Shown here: piece by piece, positions 27,137 to 39,117 of the stretch
How positions within the stretch are numbered: position 1 is the stretch's first letter
How the letters are laid out: each line of letters starts with the position of its first letter
DNA from: Verticiella sediminum
GTDB lineage: Bacteria; Pseudomonadota; Gammaproteobacteria; Burkholderiales; Burkholderiaceae_B
DNA: 64,000 nucleotides
Direction of reading: 5' to 3'
Assembly: GCF_007558815.1 (NCBI RefSeq)
Contig: NZ_VLTJ01000042.1
Span: 248,001 to 312,000, forward strand
Position numbers and translations under genes: made by a program
The notes under the pieces: generated by a model
The model's database searches: none
What the model was told of the DNA's origin: nothing
Seen by the model: only the letters and a program-made list of their open reading frames with translations

Positions 27137-28927
27137 TTAGAACCAGTCGGCGTCCATTGCCATCAGCGACTGCTTGCCGGCACGCAGGGCGCGCATGCGC
27201 GCACCCGCCTCGGGCAGCAGGCGCGCGAAATAGAAGCGTGCGGTGGCGAGCTTGGCGGCGTAGAACGGATCGCCACTGCCCTGCCTGTCCAGCGCGACGC
27301 GCGCCATCTGCGCCCAGAAGTAGGCGAACACCAGGTGCCCGGCCACGCGCAGATAGTCCGTCGCCGCCGCTCCCACCTCGGTCGGATCGGCCATGGCTTT
27401 CATGCCGACCTCCATGGTGAGCTTGGTGAACTTGTCGCCCAGGTCCGCCAGCGGCGTGATGAACTCGTTCATGTCCTCGCGCGTGCCGTGCTCCTGCACG
27501 AAGGCCTGCACCTTGGCGCCGAACCTGCGCAGCGCCGCGCCGTTGTCGCGCAGCACCTTGCGTCCCAGCAAGTCCAGCGCCTGGATCGTGTTGGTACCCT
27601 CGTAGATGGTGGTGATGCGCGCATCGCGCACGTACTGCTCAGCGCCGTTGTCGCGGATGTAGCCGTGTCCGCCGAACACCTGCTGCGCCTCGATGGCCGA
27701 GCTGAGCCCGTTGTCGGTGAGAAAGGCCTTCACGATGGGCGTGATGAGCGCAAGCATCTGCCCGGCCTCCTCGCGCACCGCGGCGTCGGGATGCGCGTGG
27801 GCGATGTCGATCTGCAGCCCGGCCCAGTAGCCCAGCGCGCGCCCGCCTTCGGCATAGGCGCGGGCAGTGAGCAGCATGCGCCGTACGTCCGGGTGCACGA
27901 TGATCGGGTCCGCTGGCTTGTCGGGCGCCGCCGCGCCCTTGAGCGCACGGCTCTGCAGGCGCTCGCGGGCATAGGCCACGGCGTTCTGGTAGGCCACTTC
28001 GTTCAGGCCCAGGCCCTGCATGCCCACGCCCAGGCGCGCGCCGTTCATCATCACGAACATGGCGGCCAGACCTTGGTGCGGCTCGCTCACCAGCCAGCCG
28101 GTGGCGTTCTCCATCACCATCTGGCAGGTGCTGTTGCCGTGGATGCCCATCTTGTGTTCGATACCGGCGCAGAAGATGCCGTTGCGCTCGCCCACGCCGC
28201 CCTCGGCCGTGGGCAGGAACTTGGGCACGATGAAGAGCGAAATGCCGCGCGAGCCTTCGGGCGCGTCGGGCAGCTTGGCCAGCACCAGGTGCACGATGTT
28301 CTCGGTGAGGTCGTGCTCGCCGGCGGAGATGAAGATCTTGCTGCCGGTGATCTTGTAGGCGCCGTCGCCGGTGGGCACGGCGCGCGTCTTGATGAGGCCG
28401 AGGTCCGTGCCGCACTGCGGCTCGGTCAGGCACATGGTGCCGGCCCACTCGCCCGACAGCAGCTTGGGCAGGTAGAGCGCCTTCTGCTCGGGCGTGCCGT
28501 GCGCGTGCAGGCATTCGTAGGCGCCCAGCGTCAGGCCGGGATACATGGCCCAGGCCTGGTTGGCGCTGCACTGCATTTCGCCGATCGCGGTGTGGATCAG
28601 CGCCGGCAGCCCCTGGCCGCCGAACTCGGGATCGCCGGCCACCCCACCCCAGCCCGCATCGCGGAACTGCTGCCAGGCCTGCTTGAAACCCTGAGGCGTG
28701 GTCACGCTACGGGCTTGCGCGTCATAGCGGCAGCCCTCGACGTCGCCGCTGGCGTTCAACGGAAACAGCACCTCGGCGCAGAACTTACCGCTTTCCTCAA
28801 GCACCTGGTCGATCGTGCCGGCATCCACCTCGGCATAGGGCGGCAGCGCGGCCAGTTGGGCGCAAGCGTCGAGCAGCTCATGGATCACGAACTGCTGATC
28901 GCGCAGGGGGGCTTGGTAAACCGGCAT
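27137..28927 (-). CDS. Acyl-CoA dehydrogenase, long (about 600-residue) type
   Basis: A 596-residue FAD-dependent acyl-CoA dehydrogenase. In order it shows an extra N-terminal helical segment, the FAD-binding middle domain (MCLTEPQCGTDLG near 164, ITGSKIFISAGEHD near 194), the four-helix C-terminal domain with the catalytic glutamate in TIYEGTNTIQ (Glu443), and an extra C-terminal domain of about 120 residues. That long form is commonly paired with FadN-like enzymes. It makes the 2-enoyl-CoA that its neighbours process. AGGAGACATTC precedes the ATG at 28927. Second gene of the operon, 36 bp after tetR. Confidence 0.92.
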   Translation of the reverse strand: MPVYQAPLRDQQFVIHELLDACAQLAALPPYAEVDAGTIDQVLEESGKFCAEVLFPLNASGDVEGCRYDAQARSVTTPQGFKQAWQQFRDAGWGGVAGDPEFGGQGLPALIHTAIGEMQCSANQAWAMYPGLTLGAYECLHAHGTPEQKALYLPKLLSGEWAGTMCLTEPQCGTDLGLIKTRAVPTGDGAYKITGSKIFISAGEHDLTENIVHLVLAKLPDAPEGSRGISLFIVPKFLPTAEGGVGERNGIFCAGIEHKMGIHGNSTCQMVMENATGWLVSEPHQGLAAMFVMMNGARLGVGMQGLGLNEVAYQNAVAYARERLQSRALKGAAAPDKPADPIIVHPDVRRMLLTARAYAEGGRALGYWAGLQIDIAHAHPDAAVREEAGQMLALITPIVKAFLTDNGLSSAIEAQQVFGGHGYIRDNGAEQYVRDARITTIYEGTNTIQALDLLGRKVLRDNGAALRRFGAKVQAFVQEHGTREDMNEFITPLADLGDKFTKLTMEVGMKAMADPTEVGAAATDYLRVAGHLVFAYFWAQMARVALDRQGSGDPFYAAKLATARFYFARLLPEAGARMRALRAGKQSLMAMDADWF

Positions 28928-28963
28928 GAATGTCTCCTGGGATGAATGGATTGCGCCGTGCCG

Positions 28964-29584
28964 TCAGGCCGGCGTGGCGAGGGTCTGGGCCAGGCGGTGC
29001 GCCACGCCCTGGCGTGTGCGGGCAAGCGCGTCGGCGTGTTTCAGAAAGCGGGCATGCATGTGTAGCGCCAGGATCAGCCCCATGAGTTCGAACACGAGCT
29101 GCTCGGTATCAGTATCGGTGCGCATGTGTCCACAGGCAACGGCCTGGGCACAGGCGCGCACCAGGGCACCACGCCAGACGGTGATCGAAGCGGCCAGCGC
29201 ATCGCGAACGGGGCCCGGACGGTCGTCGTACTCGAAGGCGCCGCCGAGATAGATGCAGCCCTGCTCGATCTCGTCCGTCGCCTGGGCAATCCAGCCGTCG
29301 AACAGCGCCTGCACCCGTGGCAGGCCGCGCGGCTCGCGCATGGCGGCCTCGAATACGCGCTGCTGAAAGCGCTGGTGGTATTCCTGCACCACGGCGATCT
29401 GCAGGTCCTCGCGCGAACCGAAGTGCGCGAACACGCCGCTCTTGCTCATGCTGGCGCTCTCGGCCAGGGTGCCGATGGTGAGCGCGTCGATACCGCCGGC
29501 GCCGGCCAGGCGCAGAGCGTGGTCGAGGATGATGACGCGGGTGTGTTCTCCCTTGCGGGAGGCGTGGCGGGACGGCGGGGACAC
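28964..29584 (-). CDS. TetR-family repressor heading the beta-oxidation operon
   Basis: A 206-residue TetR regulator. The helix-turn-helix is at about 30-58 (ALTIGTLAESASMSKSGVFA then HFGSREDL); the rest is the helical ligand-binding domain with a TetR_C-type stretch (CIYLGGAFEYDDRPGPVRD). The start is GTG at 29584. It is the first gene of the operon and probably represses the operon in the absence of acyl-CoA; the ligand is inference from context. No Shine-Dalgarno is visible, and the best promoter lies so close that the mRNA might be leaderless. Confidence 0.87.
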   Translation of the reverse strand: MSPPSRHASRKGEHTRVIILDHALRLAGAGGIDALTIGTLAESASMSKSGVFAHFGSREDLQIAVVQEYHQRFQQRVFEAAMREPRGLPRVQALFDGWIAQATDEIEQGCIYLGGAFEYDDRPGPVRDALAASITVWRGALVRACAQAVACGHMRTDTDTEQLVFELMGLILALHMHARFLKHADALARTRQGVAHRLAQTLATPA

Positions 29585-29593
29585 GGGACTCGA

Positions 29594-29625
29594 GAAATAA
29601 AACGAACGATCGTGCTATTTTGAAG
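29594..29625 (-). promoter_or_regulatory. Candidate tetR promoter with palindromic operator
   Basis: On the minus strand TTCAAA and TTTATT are separated by 17 bases, and the spacer contains the perfect palindrome ACGATCGT (29606-29613) inside a longer imperfect repeat. Operator in the spacer is the usual arrangement for autoregulated TetR genes. The assignment is by pattern only. Confidence 0.4.
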
Positions 29626-29721
29626 CACCAGGCCACAGGCGGGCTATCAGGGTTTTCCCCTGAGTCGCACGCGCCGGGCTCCGAGCAGCCAAGCCTGCCA
29701 GCTCTGGAGCGTGCGCCCGGC

Positions 29722-31032
29722 TTACGCCGGCAGCGCGCTCAGCAGCGCATGCAGGGCCAGCCCGACCAGCCCGCCCACCAGCGTGCCGTTGAAGCGGATG
29801 TACTGCAGGTCCTTGCCGATGCTCAGTTCGAGCTCGCGCACGAGCTGCCGGTCGTCCCAGCCCTTGACGGTGTTGGCGATGTGCTCGGTGACGCCGGCGC
29901 GCAGGTCTTCCGCCATGCGCGCGGCCGCGGCCAGCACGTGCTCGTTGATGGCCGCGCGCAGCCGGGCGTCCTGGCCCAGCCGCCGGCCGAAGGCCACCGC
30001 GCCATCCTGCCAGTAGCGGGCCAGGCGCGAATCGCGCCGCGCCAGATCGCGGTGCAGCCAGTCGCGCACGTCGCCGGCGAGCTGGCGCGCGTAGTCCTGC
30101 ACCGCGGGGCTGTCGATGAGCCGCTGCTTGAGCTGGCCGACGTGAGCCACGAGTTCCGGATCTTCGCGCAGCCGGTCGATGAAGCGCAGTACCTGCGCCT
30201 CGTACTCGATGCGCGCGGGGTGCTCGGGATTCTCCAGGACGGCCTTGAGCTCATCGACCAGCGCACGCGCGACGCGCCGGGCCAGGGCGTCGGCGATGTC
30301 CTCCACCGAGGTGACCAGGTCCACGGCCTTGACCACCCGCGGATGCTCCTCGCGCGCGATGCGCAGCATCACGGCGGCCACGCGGGCGCGCACCGATTCC
30401 TGGCCCAGGTAGCCGCCCAGGCGTTCGAGCGCGATGTCGAGCAGCGCCTGGTGCCGCCCGCCGCGGGTGAGAAAAGTGAGCACGTCGCCCGCGGAGCGCG
30501 CAGCATCCCAGCGCGTCAGCGCCTCGATGAGCGTGCGCCGCAAGGCGGACTGCAGGCGCTCGTCGTCGAAAAGCTCGAGCATCTGCAGGGCCCAGCCACG
30601 GCCGAGCACGGCCCACGCCCGCATGCGCCGGGCGTCGCCCAGCCATTGCGCCAGCCTGGCTGCGGGGTCGAACACCTGCAGGCGCGCCAGCAACGCATCG
30701 CGGCTGAGGAAATGATCGCGCACGAAGACCGCAAGGTTGTCCGCGATGCGCGCCTTGCTGCGCGGGATGATGGCGGTATGCGGAATGGGCAGGCCGAGCG
30801 GATGCCGGAACAGCGCCACCACGGCAAACCAGTCGGCCAGCGCGCCGATGGCGGCCGCCTCGCAGAAGGCCGCGATCCATGCCCAGGCGCCCGCGTAGCC
30901 CTGCAGATGGCTCGTCACCAACCCGGCGACCATCAGCAGCAGCAGCGCGACGGCATACGCCTGCATGCGCCGCAGCGCACGCGCGCGCTCGTCGGAACGG
31001 GCTTCGGCGGGAGGGGCGGGCGTCGACGACAT
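29722..31032 (-). CDS. DUF445 inner-membrane protein (YjiN-like)
   Basis: A 436-residue DUF445 protein. Two close hydrophobic segments lie near the N-terminus (about 25-45 and 48-75, including IAAFCEAAAIGALADWFAVV, the family signature), then a long helical soluble region (about 90-400), then a C-terminal hydrophobic helix (about 413-434, GGLVGLALHALLSALP). The family is widespread but its function is not established. It stands alone, 29 bp upstream of no same-strand gene other than tetR, and 138 bp from tetR. Confidence 0.82.
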   Translation of the reverse strand: MSSTPAPPAEARSDERARALRRMQAYAVALLLLMVAGLVTSHLQGYAGAWAWIAAFCEAAAIGALADWFAVVALFRHPLGLPIPHTAIIPRSKARIADNLAVFVRDHFLSRDALLARLQVFDPAARLAQWLGDARRMRAWAVLGRGWALQMLELFDDERLQSALRRTLIEALTRWDAARSAGDVLTFLTRGGRHQALLDIALERLGGYLGQESVRARVAAVMLRIAREEHPRVVKAVDLVTSVEDIADALARRVARALVDELKAVLENPEHPARIEYEAQVLRFIDRLREDPELVAHVGQLKQRLIDSPAVQDYARQLAGDVRDWLHRDLARRDSRLARYWQDGAVAFGRRLGQDARLRAAINEHVLAAAARMAEDLRAGVTEHIANTVKGWDDRQLVRELELSIGKDLQYIRFNGTLVGGLVGLALHALLSALPA

Positions 31033-31061
31033 CCGTCGGGCGGGTCGGTGGTACGTCTGCG

Positions 31062-31928
31062 TCAGCTAGGCGTCTTCTGCGGCAGGCCCTCGGCCAGCGT
31101 CTGGATGCGGCCGCTGTCCTGGCGCGCGCTCGAGGTGGCGCGCACGGCCAGTTCGGCCTCGTGGTTGGCCGTGACCCGGGTGATCGGCGCCTCTTCGCCC
31201 TCGACCGGGACCCAGGTCGGGTCCGGCATGTGCTCGAAGGCATCGCGCAGGCGCTCGCTCCAGGAACGGCTGAGCATGCGGAAATACTGGTTGTGCTCGT
31301 CGAGCGAGGCAAAGCGCGTCACGTGCAGCGAATTGGCCTCATAGACGAGCAGGTCCAGCGGCAGGCCGACCGAAATGTTCGAGCGCAGGGTCGAATCCAT
31401 GGACACCAGCGCGCACTTGGCTGCGGCATCGAGCGAGATGTGGCGATCGAGCACCCGATCGAGGATGGGCTTGCCGTACTTGGATTCGCCGATCTGGAAG
31501 TACACGTTCTCGTCGGTGGCCTCGATGAAGTTGCCGGCCGAGTAGATCTGGAACAGCCGGCAGCGCTCGGTGCCGATCTGCCCGCCGAGGATCAGGCTGA
31601 TGTTGAAATGGACGTCGTGCTCGCGCAGGGTGTCGGCTTCGCGCTGGTAGACCGCGCGCACCGCTTCGCCCACCACCTGGGCGGCCTCGAACATCGAGGA
31701 CACCGTCCAGAGGTTGCGCGCGTCGTCCACACCCTCGGTGAGCAGGCTGCGCACCGCCTGGCTGATCGCCAGGTTGCCCGCCGTCATCAGCACCATGACA
31801 CGCTCGCCGGGATGCTCGAACACGGTCATCTTGCGGAACGTGCTGATCTGGTCCACGCCCGCGTTGGTACGCGAGTCGGACAGGAAGACCAGCCCGGCGT
31901 CCGGGCGGACAGCGACACAGTACGTCAT
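31062..31928 (-). CDS. Anbu: ancestral proteasome-like peptidase
   Basis: A 288-residue proteasome-superfamily protein of the Anbu type. After Met1 the catalytic Thr is exposed (MTYCVAV). The companion residues are in place: Asp17 in LSDSRTN and Lys32 in FRKMTVFE, numbered from that Thr. Anbu proteins assemble into open ring or spiral particles; their substrates are not established. The last about 50 residues are an Ala/Ser-rich tail. It is the last gene of a four-gene operon (ATP-grasp, Alpha-E, transglutaminase-like, Anbu), the arrangement known for this family and proposed to make and process a peptide tag or product. Confidence 0.88.
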   Translation of the reverse strand: MTYCVAVRPDAGLVFLSDSRTNAGVDQISTFRKMTVFEHPGERVMVLMTAGNLAISQAVRSLLTEGVDDARNLWTVSSMFEAAQVVGEAVRAVYQREADTLREHDVHFNISLILGGQIGTERCRLFQIYSAGNFIEATDENVYFQIGESKYGKPILDRVLDRHISLDAAAKCALVSMDSTLRSNISVGLPLDLLVYEANSLHVTRFASLDEHNQYFRMLSRSWSERLRDAFEHMPDPTWVPVEGEEAPITRVTANHEAELAVRATSSARQDSGRIQTLAEGLPQKTPS

Positions 31929-32014
31929 GATGGGTGCAACCTCGGCAGGCCAGCAATCGAAGACCCGGGAATTTTAGAGCAAGCGCAACTGCCGTGCCCC
32001 GCGGCGCCGGCCGT

Positions 32015-32824
32015 TCATTGCTGCTGGGCCGCCTCGTGCGGCAGCACCTCGACGCTCACCGACATGGATTCATCGCCGCCGCCGCGCCGCACGCCGCGCA
32101 CCGGTGCGGCCGAATCGTAGTCGCGGGCGACCGCCAGGCGACAGTGGTTCTCGTTGGTGAACTGGTTGTGCGTCACGTCGATGCTGACCCAGCCCACCGC
32201 GTCGAACCAGACGTCGACCCAGGCGTGGCTCGCCATGTGCTCGGCCGTGGTGTGCAGGTAGCCGCTGACATAGCGCGCCGGGCGGCCCAGGCCGCGGGCG
32301 CAGGCAAGAAAGAGATGCGCGTGGTCCTGGCACACGCCGTGGCCCAGTTCCAGCACGCGCTCGGCGTCGGTGGTGACATCGGTGACGCCAGGCTCGTAGG
32401 CAACGGCGCCGTGGATCGCCGTGGTGAGCCGCATCGCATCGTCGGGATCGTTCATGCCCTGTGACAGCACGTCCTGGCAGAACGCCAGGACGGCCGGGGT
32501 GGCGCGCGTGAGCGGCGTCTGCACGCAGTACACCTGCACCGGCAGGCTGCCCTGCGCTTGCAGCCGGCCATCCTGCAGCGGCTGCACGTCGACGAACCCG
32601 CTCGCCACCAGCTCGATCGCATCCAGGCGACGATGCACCGACAGGATGTGCGTGACGTTGCCGTAGGCATCGATGCTGGCGTGCAGGGGCCCTGGCGCCG
32701 CGATGTGCCAGCGCAGCACGTGCTGGTGCGGTTCTTCACGCGGGGTCAGGCGCAGCACCTGGGTGGAATGGTTGACCGGCGCCGTATAGTGATACGTCGT
32801 GACGTGCCGGATGTGGTATTGCAT
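32015..32824 (-). CDS. Transglutaminase-like cysteine protein of the Anbu cluster
   Basis: A 269-residue protein with an N-terminal beta domain (bacterial transglutaminase N-terminal type, starting MQYHIRHVTTYHY) and a transglutaminase-like core with a complete triad: GHGVCQDHAH (Cys165), SHAWVDVW (His200) and SIDVTHN (Asp217). It may hydrolyse or transfer on a peptide bond formed by the upstream ATP-grasp partner. The stop precedes anbu by 86 bp, and the start is 15 bp after the Alpha-E gene, so it belongs to the operon. Confidence 0.87.
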   Translation of the reverse strand: MQYHIRHVTTYHYTAPVNHSTQVLRLTPREEPHQHVLRWHIAAPGPLHASIDAYGNVTHILSVHRRLDAIELVASGFVDVQPLQDGRLQAQGSLPVQVYCVQTPLTRATPAVLAFCQDVLSQGMNDPDDAMRLTTAIHGAVAYEPGVTDVTTDAERVLELGHGVCQDHAHLFLACARGLGRPARYVSGYLHTTAEHMASHAWVDVWFDAVGWVSIDVTHNQFTNENHCRLAVARDYDSAAPVRGVRRGGGDESMSVSVEVLPHEAAQQQ

Positions 32825-32839
32825 GGAGGCTCCTGCGCT

Positions 32840-33811
32840 CTAATCGGCGATGGGTACGAGAAAGTCCTGGCTGATCCGGTTGCCCAGGTCGTTGACGCGG
32901 TCCAGGAAGTCGGTCAGGAACGCGTGCACGCCGGTGTCCAGGATGTCCTCGACCCGGCCGCGCTCCAACTGGGCTCGCAGGATCGATGCCTGTCTCTCGG
33001 TTTCGCGCGATCGGGTGGTGCCCACCTCGACCAGATAGCGGATGACATCGTTGATGCCACAGAGCAGCGAGCGCGGCATGGCGCTGTTGAACACCAGCAG
33101 TTCGATGACGTTGTTGGGAGTGAGTACGTCGCGGTAGACCTTGCGATAGATCTCGAAGCCCGACACCGCGTGCAGCAGCGCGGACCAGTGATAGAAGGCG
33201 ATGCGCGGATCGATGCTCGCGGCGTCCTCGTCCGGCGCCTGCGTCTCGGCGGCCGGCTGCTCGTAGCAGGCCACGTCAAGCAGGCGGGCCGTGCAGTCGG
33301 CCTGCTCCAGGTGCGCCCCCAGCCCCTGGAAGGCGAGCGCCTCGTCGCGCAGCATCGTGCCTATCATCACCCCGCGCGACAGGTGCGAGCGGAACTTCAC
33401 CCATTCGAAGAACGCCCGCGGATCGGCCTGCAGGGCCGGCCCCGTCACGCGGCGCTGCAGTTCGAGCCAGGTGACGTTGTAGGTCTGCCAGAGCTCGGTG
33501 GTGAGGCTGCCGCGCACGGCGCGCGCGCACTCGCGGGCCGCGCGCAGGCAGGAATAAATGGACGAAGGGTTGCTTTCGTCGCGCACCATGAACTCGATCA
33601 CGTTGCGCGCGGACGGCTCGTCGTAGCGCTCGTCGAACGACTGGCGCAACTCGGAGATGCCCAGGACCGAACGCCAGGGTTGGCGGCGCTGCAGCGGGCT
33701 TTGCGGCAACAGCGACAACTGCACGTTGACGTCCAGCATGCGTGCGGTGTTCTCGGCGCGCTCCATGTAGCGCGCCATCCAGAAGAGGGAATCGGCAGTA
33801 CGGCTGAGCAA
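32840..33811 (-). CDS. Alpha-E domain protein (DUF403)
   Basis: A 323-residue all-helical Alpha-E protein. It begins with the family signature MLSRTADSLFWMARYMERAE and has repeated acidic helices (VEFMVRDESNPSSIYSCL near 75, EWVKFRSHLSRGVMIGTML near 145). The start is TTG at 33811 with GAGGAG eight bases upstream; the signature leaves little doubt. The function is unknown; these proteins nearly always accompany circularly permuted ATP-grasp and transglutaminase-like proteins, as here. Confidence 0.87.
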   Translation of the reverse strand: MLSRTADSLFWMARYMERAENTARMLDVNVQLSLLPQSPLQRRQPWRSVLGISELRQSFDERYDEPSARNVIEFMVRDESNPSSIYSCLRAARECARAVRGSLTTELWQTYNVTWLELQRRVTGPALQADPRAFFEWVKFRSHLSRGVMIGTMLRDEALAFQGLGAHLEQADCTARLLDVACYEQPAAETQAPDEDAASIDPRIAFYHWSALLHAVSGFEIYRKVYRDVLTPNNVIELLVFNSAMPRSLLCGINDVIRYLVEVGTTRSRETERQASILRAQLERGRVEDILDTGVHAFLTDFLDRVNDLGNRISQDFLVPIAD

Positions 33812-33892
33812 AACAGTCTCCTCGGCGAGCCCCGCGCCTACGGCGGGTTCGCCAACATGCGGCGGGAAGGCGGGCGTTCCCGCTACGGACGA

Positions 33893-35332
33893 TCAGTCCT
33901 CGAGCACCCAGGTGTCCTTGGTGCCCCCGCCCTGGCTGCTGTTGACCACCAGCGAGCCCTCGTTCAACGCAACCCGGCACAGGCCGCCCGGCACCAGCTT
34001 GATCTCCTTGCCGCACAGCACGTAGGGGCGCAGATCCACGTGCCGCGGCGCGATGCCCGATTCGACGTAGGTCGGCACGGTGGACAGGGCGAGCGTGGGC
34101 TGGGCGATGTAGTTGCCGGGATTGGCGAGCACGCGCTGGCGGAACGCCTCGATCTGCGCGCGCGTGGACGCCGGGCCGACCAGCATGCCGTAGCCGCCGG
34201 CGCCGTGGACCTCCTTGATGACCAGCTCGTGCATGTTGGCGAGCACGTACGAGAGTTCGTCGGGCTGCGAACAGCGCCACGACGGCACGTTCGACAGCAG
34301 GGGTTCCTCGCCCAGGTAGAACCGGATCATGTCCGGCACGTAGATGTAGGTCGACTTGTCGTCGGCGATGCCGGTGCCGATCGCGTTGGCGATCACGACC
34401 CGGCCGGCGCGATACACCGACAGCAGCCCGGGCACGCCCAGCGCCGAATCGGCGCGAAAGGCGAGCGGATCGAGGAAGTCGTCGTCGATGCGCCGATAGA
34501 GCACGTCGACCCGGCGCGGCCCGCGCGTGGTATGCATATAGAGCGCGTTGCCGTCGACGAAGAGATCCTGGCCCTCGACCAGTTCCACCCCCATCTGCTG
34601 CGCAAGAAAGGCGTGCTCGAAATACGCCGAGTTGTACATGCCGGGCGTAAGCACCGCCACCACCGGCTTGTCGACGTAGGCCGGCGCCACGGCGCGCAGG
34701 CTCTCGAGCAGCAGGTCCGGATAGTGCTCGACCGGCGCGACCTTGATGCGCCCGAAGAGGTCGGGGAAAAGACGCATCATCATCTTGCGGTTCTCGAGCA
34801 TGTAGGACACGCCCGAGGGCACGCGCAGGTTGTCCTCCAGCACGTAGAACTCGCCCTCGCCCGCGCGCACCACGTCGATGCCGGCCACGTGACAGTACAC
34901 GTCGCCCTCGACCTGGATGTCCTGCATCTCCGGCCGGTACTGCGGGTTCATGAACACGTGGTCGGCGGGAATCACCCCGGCGCGGACGATCTCGTGCCCG
35001 TGATAGACGTCGTGCACGAACATGTTGAGGGCCTTGACCCGCTGGCGCAGCCCCGCCTCCAGGGTGCGCCACTCGGCCGCCGGCAGCACGCGCGGCACCA
35101 TGTCGAAGGGAATCAACCGCTCGGTGCCCGCCTGGTCGCCGTAGACGGCGAAGGTGATGCCCACGCGTCGAAAGCTGAGATCTGCCTCGGCCCGCTTGGT
35201 GACCATGTCTTCCGGCGGCTGTTCGCGCAGCCAGTTGGCGAACTCTGCGTATTGGGATCGCACCCTGCCCTCGGCATCGTACATCTCGTCGAACGGCAGG
35301 CGGCGCGGATTGGATTTCGCTGTCGCGCTCAT
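33893..35332 (-). CDS. Circularly permuted ATP-grasp protein of the Anbu cluster
   Basis: A 479-residue protein of the circularly permuted ATP-grasp type 2 family (DUF404/DUF407). Landmarks are DVYHGHEIVRAGVIP near 110, VLEDNLRVPSGVSYMLENR near 165-185, YVDKPVVAVLTPG near 218, and LVIKEVHGAGGYGMLVGP near 370. It likely uses ATP to form an amide bond on an unknown peptide. The start is ATG at 35332, with GAGGAG just upstream; another in-frame ATG four codons earlier lacks a ribosome site. First gene of the operon. An 81-bp gap with two small hairpins separates it from the Alpha-E gene. Confidence 0.88.
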   Translation of the reverse strand: MSATAKSNPRRLPFDEMYDAEGRVRSQYAEFANWLREQPPEDMVTKRAEADLSFRRVGITFAVYGDQAGTERLIPFDMVPRVLPAAEWRTLEAGLRQRVKALNMFVHDVYHGHEIVRAGVIPADHVFMNPQYRPEMQDIQVEGDVYCHVAGIDVVRAGEGEFYVLEDNLRVPSGVSYMLENRKMMMRLFPDLFGRIKVAPVEHYPDLLLESLRAVAPAYVDKPVVAVLTPGMYNSAYFEHAFLAQQMGVELVEGQDLFVDGNALYMHTTRGPRRVDVLYRRIDDDFLDPLAFRADSALGVPGLLSVYRAGRVVIANAIGTGIADDKSTYIYVPDMIRFYLGEEPLLSNVPSWRCSQPDELSYVLANMHELVIKEVHGAGGYGMLVGPASTRAQIEAFRQRVLANPGNYIAQPTLALSTVPTYVESGIAPRHVDLRPYVLCGKEIKLVPGGLCRVALNEGSLVVNSSQGGGTKDTWVLED

Positions 35333-35344
35333 GATGCTCCTCAT

Positions 35345-35616
35345 GGTCTCATGACCAATTCAAGCAAAATGTGTACCAATATTCAAGCCATCGCTCCAGC
35401 TTGGTGCATGGCCGGCCACGCACCTGTCGAGTGCCGGTTTCGCACCATGGCGACCCGCGCCGCAACGGCCCAGCCATGAGAATGGCACCAATCCCGGGCA
35501 TGCAACGCGGATGCCGGCGCTACACCAGCCTGATCGGCACCCGGCGCACCATGCTGGTCCCACCGGGTACGGGCTCTGAACCGGGCGCCGGGCCACCGCC
35601 ACGGCTAGCCCGAAAA
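35345..35616 (-). promoter_or_regulatory. Upstream region of the Anbu operon (no gene seen)
   Basis: The stretch between the first Anbu-cluster gene and the carB terminator holds no convincing gene. Close to the operon start, the octamer ATTCAAGC occurs twice in direct orientation (35358-35365 and 35381-35388, 23 bp apart) in the only AT-rich part. This could be a regulator site with two-turn spacing. Confidence 0.35.
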
Positions 35617-35656
35617 CACCGAGCCCCGTGCGACGCGAATCGCACGGGGCTCGGTG
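35617..35656 (-). terminator. Rho-independent terminator of carB
   Basis: A 16-base perfect stem (CACCGAGCCCCGTGCG and its complement) with an 8-base loop, followed on the minus strand by TTTTCG. It sits 55 bp past the carB stop. This is the clearest terminator of the window because it has both stem and T-run. Confidence 0.8.
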
Positions 35657-35711
35657 AGGCAGGCGGGGCCGGGGCCGAACGCTCGCGGGCGCGCCCTCGA
35701 CCCTGCCCGGA

Positions 35712-38960
<3,249 letters not shown>

Positions 38961-39117
38961 GGAACGGGGCTCTTTGGGGATGCGTCGCCGCCCGGCCGAG
39001 CGGACGGCGGGGGCAGCGCGATGCGGGATGTGGAAAAGTGCGCGCGGCGCAGGGCCCGCCGCGCACGGAGTCGGAGCACGCCGCGGCGGCGCCAGGCCGC
39101 GCGGCGCGACAACGGCC

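Noticed and set aside
33812-33892. Two small hairpins between the ATP-grasp and Alpha-E genes as a terminator.
   Set aside because: No T-run, a good ribosome site follows, and the four families are normally co-transcribed, so termination here is unlikely.
32558-35479. A 973-codon open frame opposite three genes of the Anbu operon.
   Set aside because: Antisense shadow spanning several well-supported genes; no recognisable protein features.
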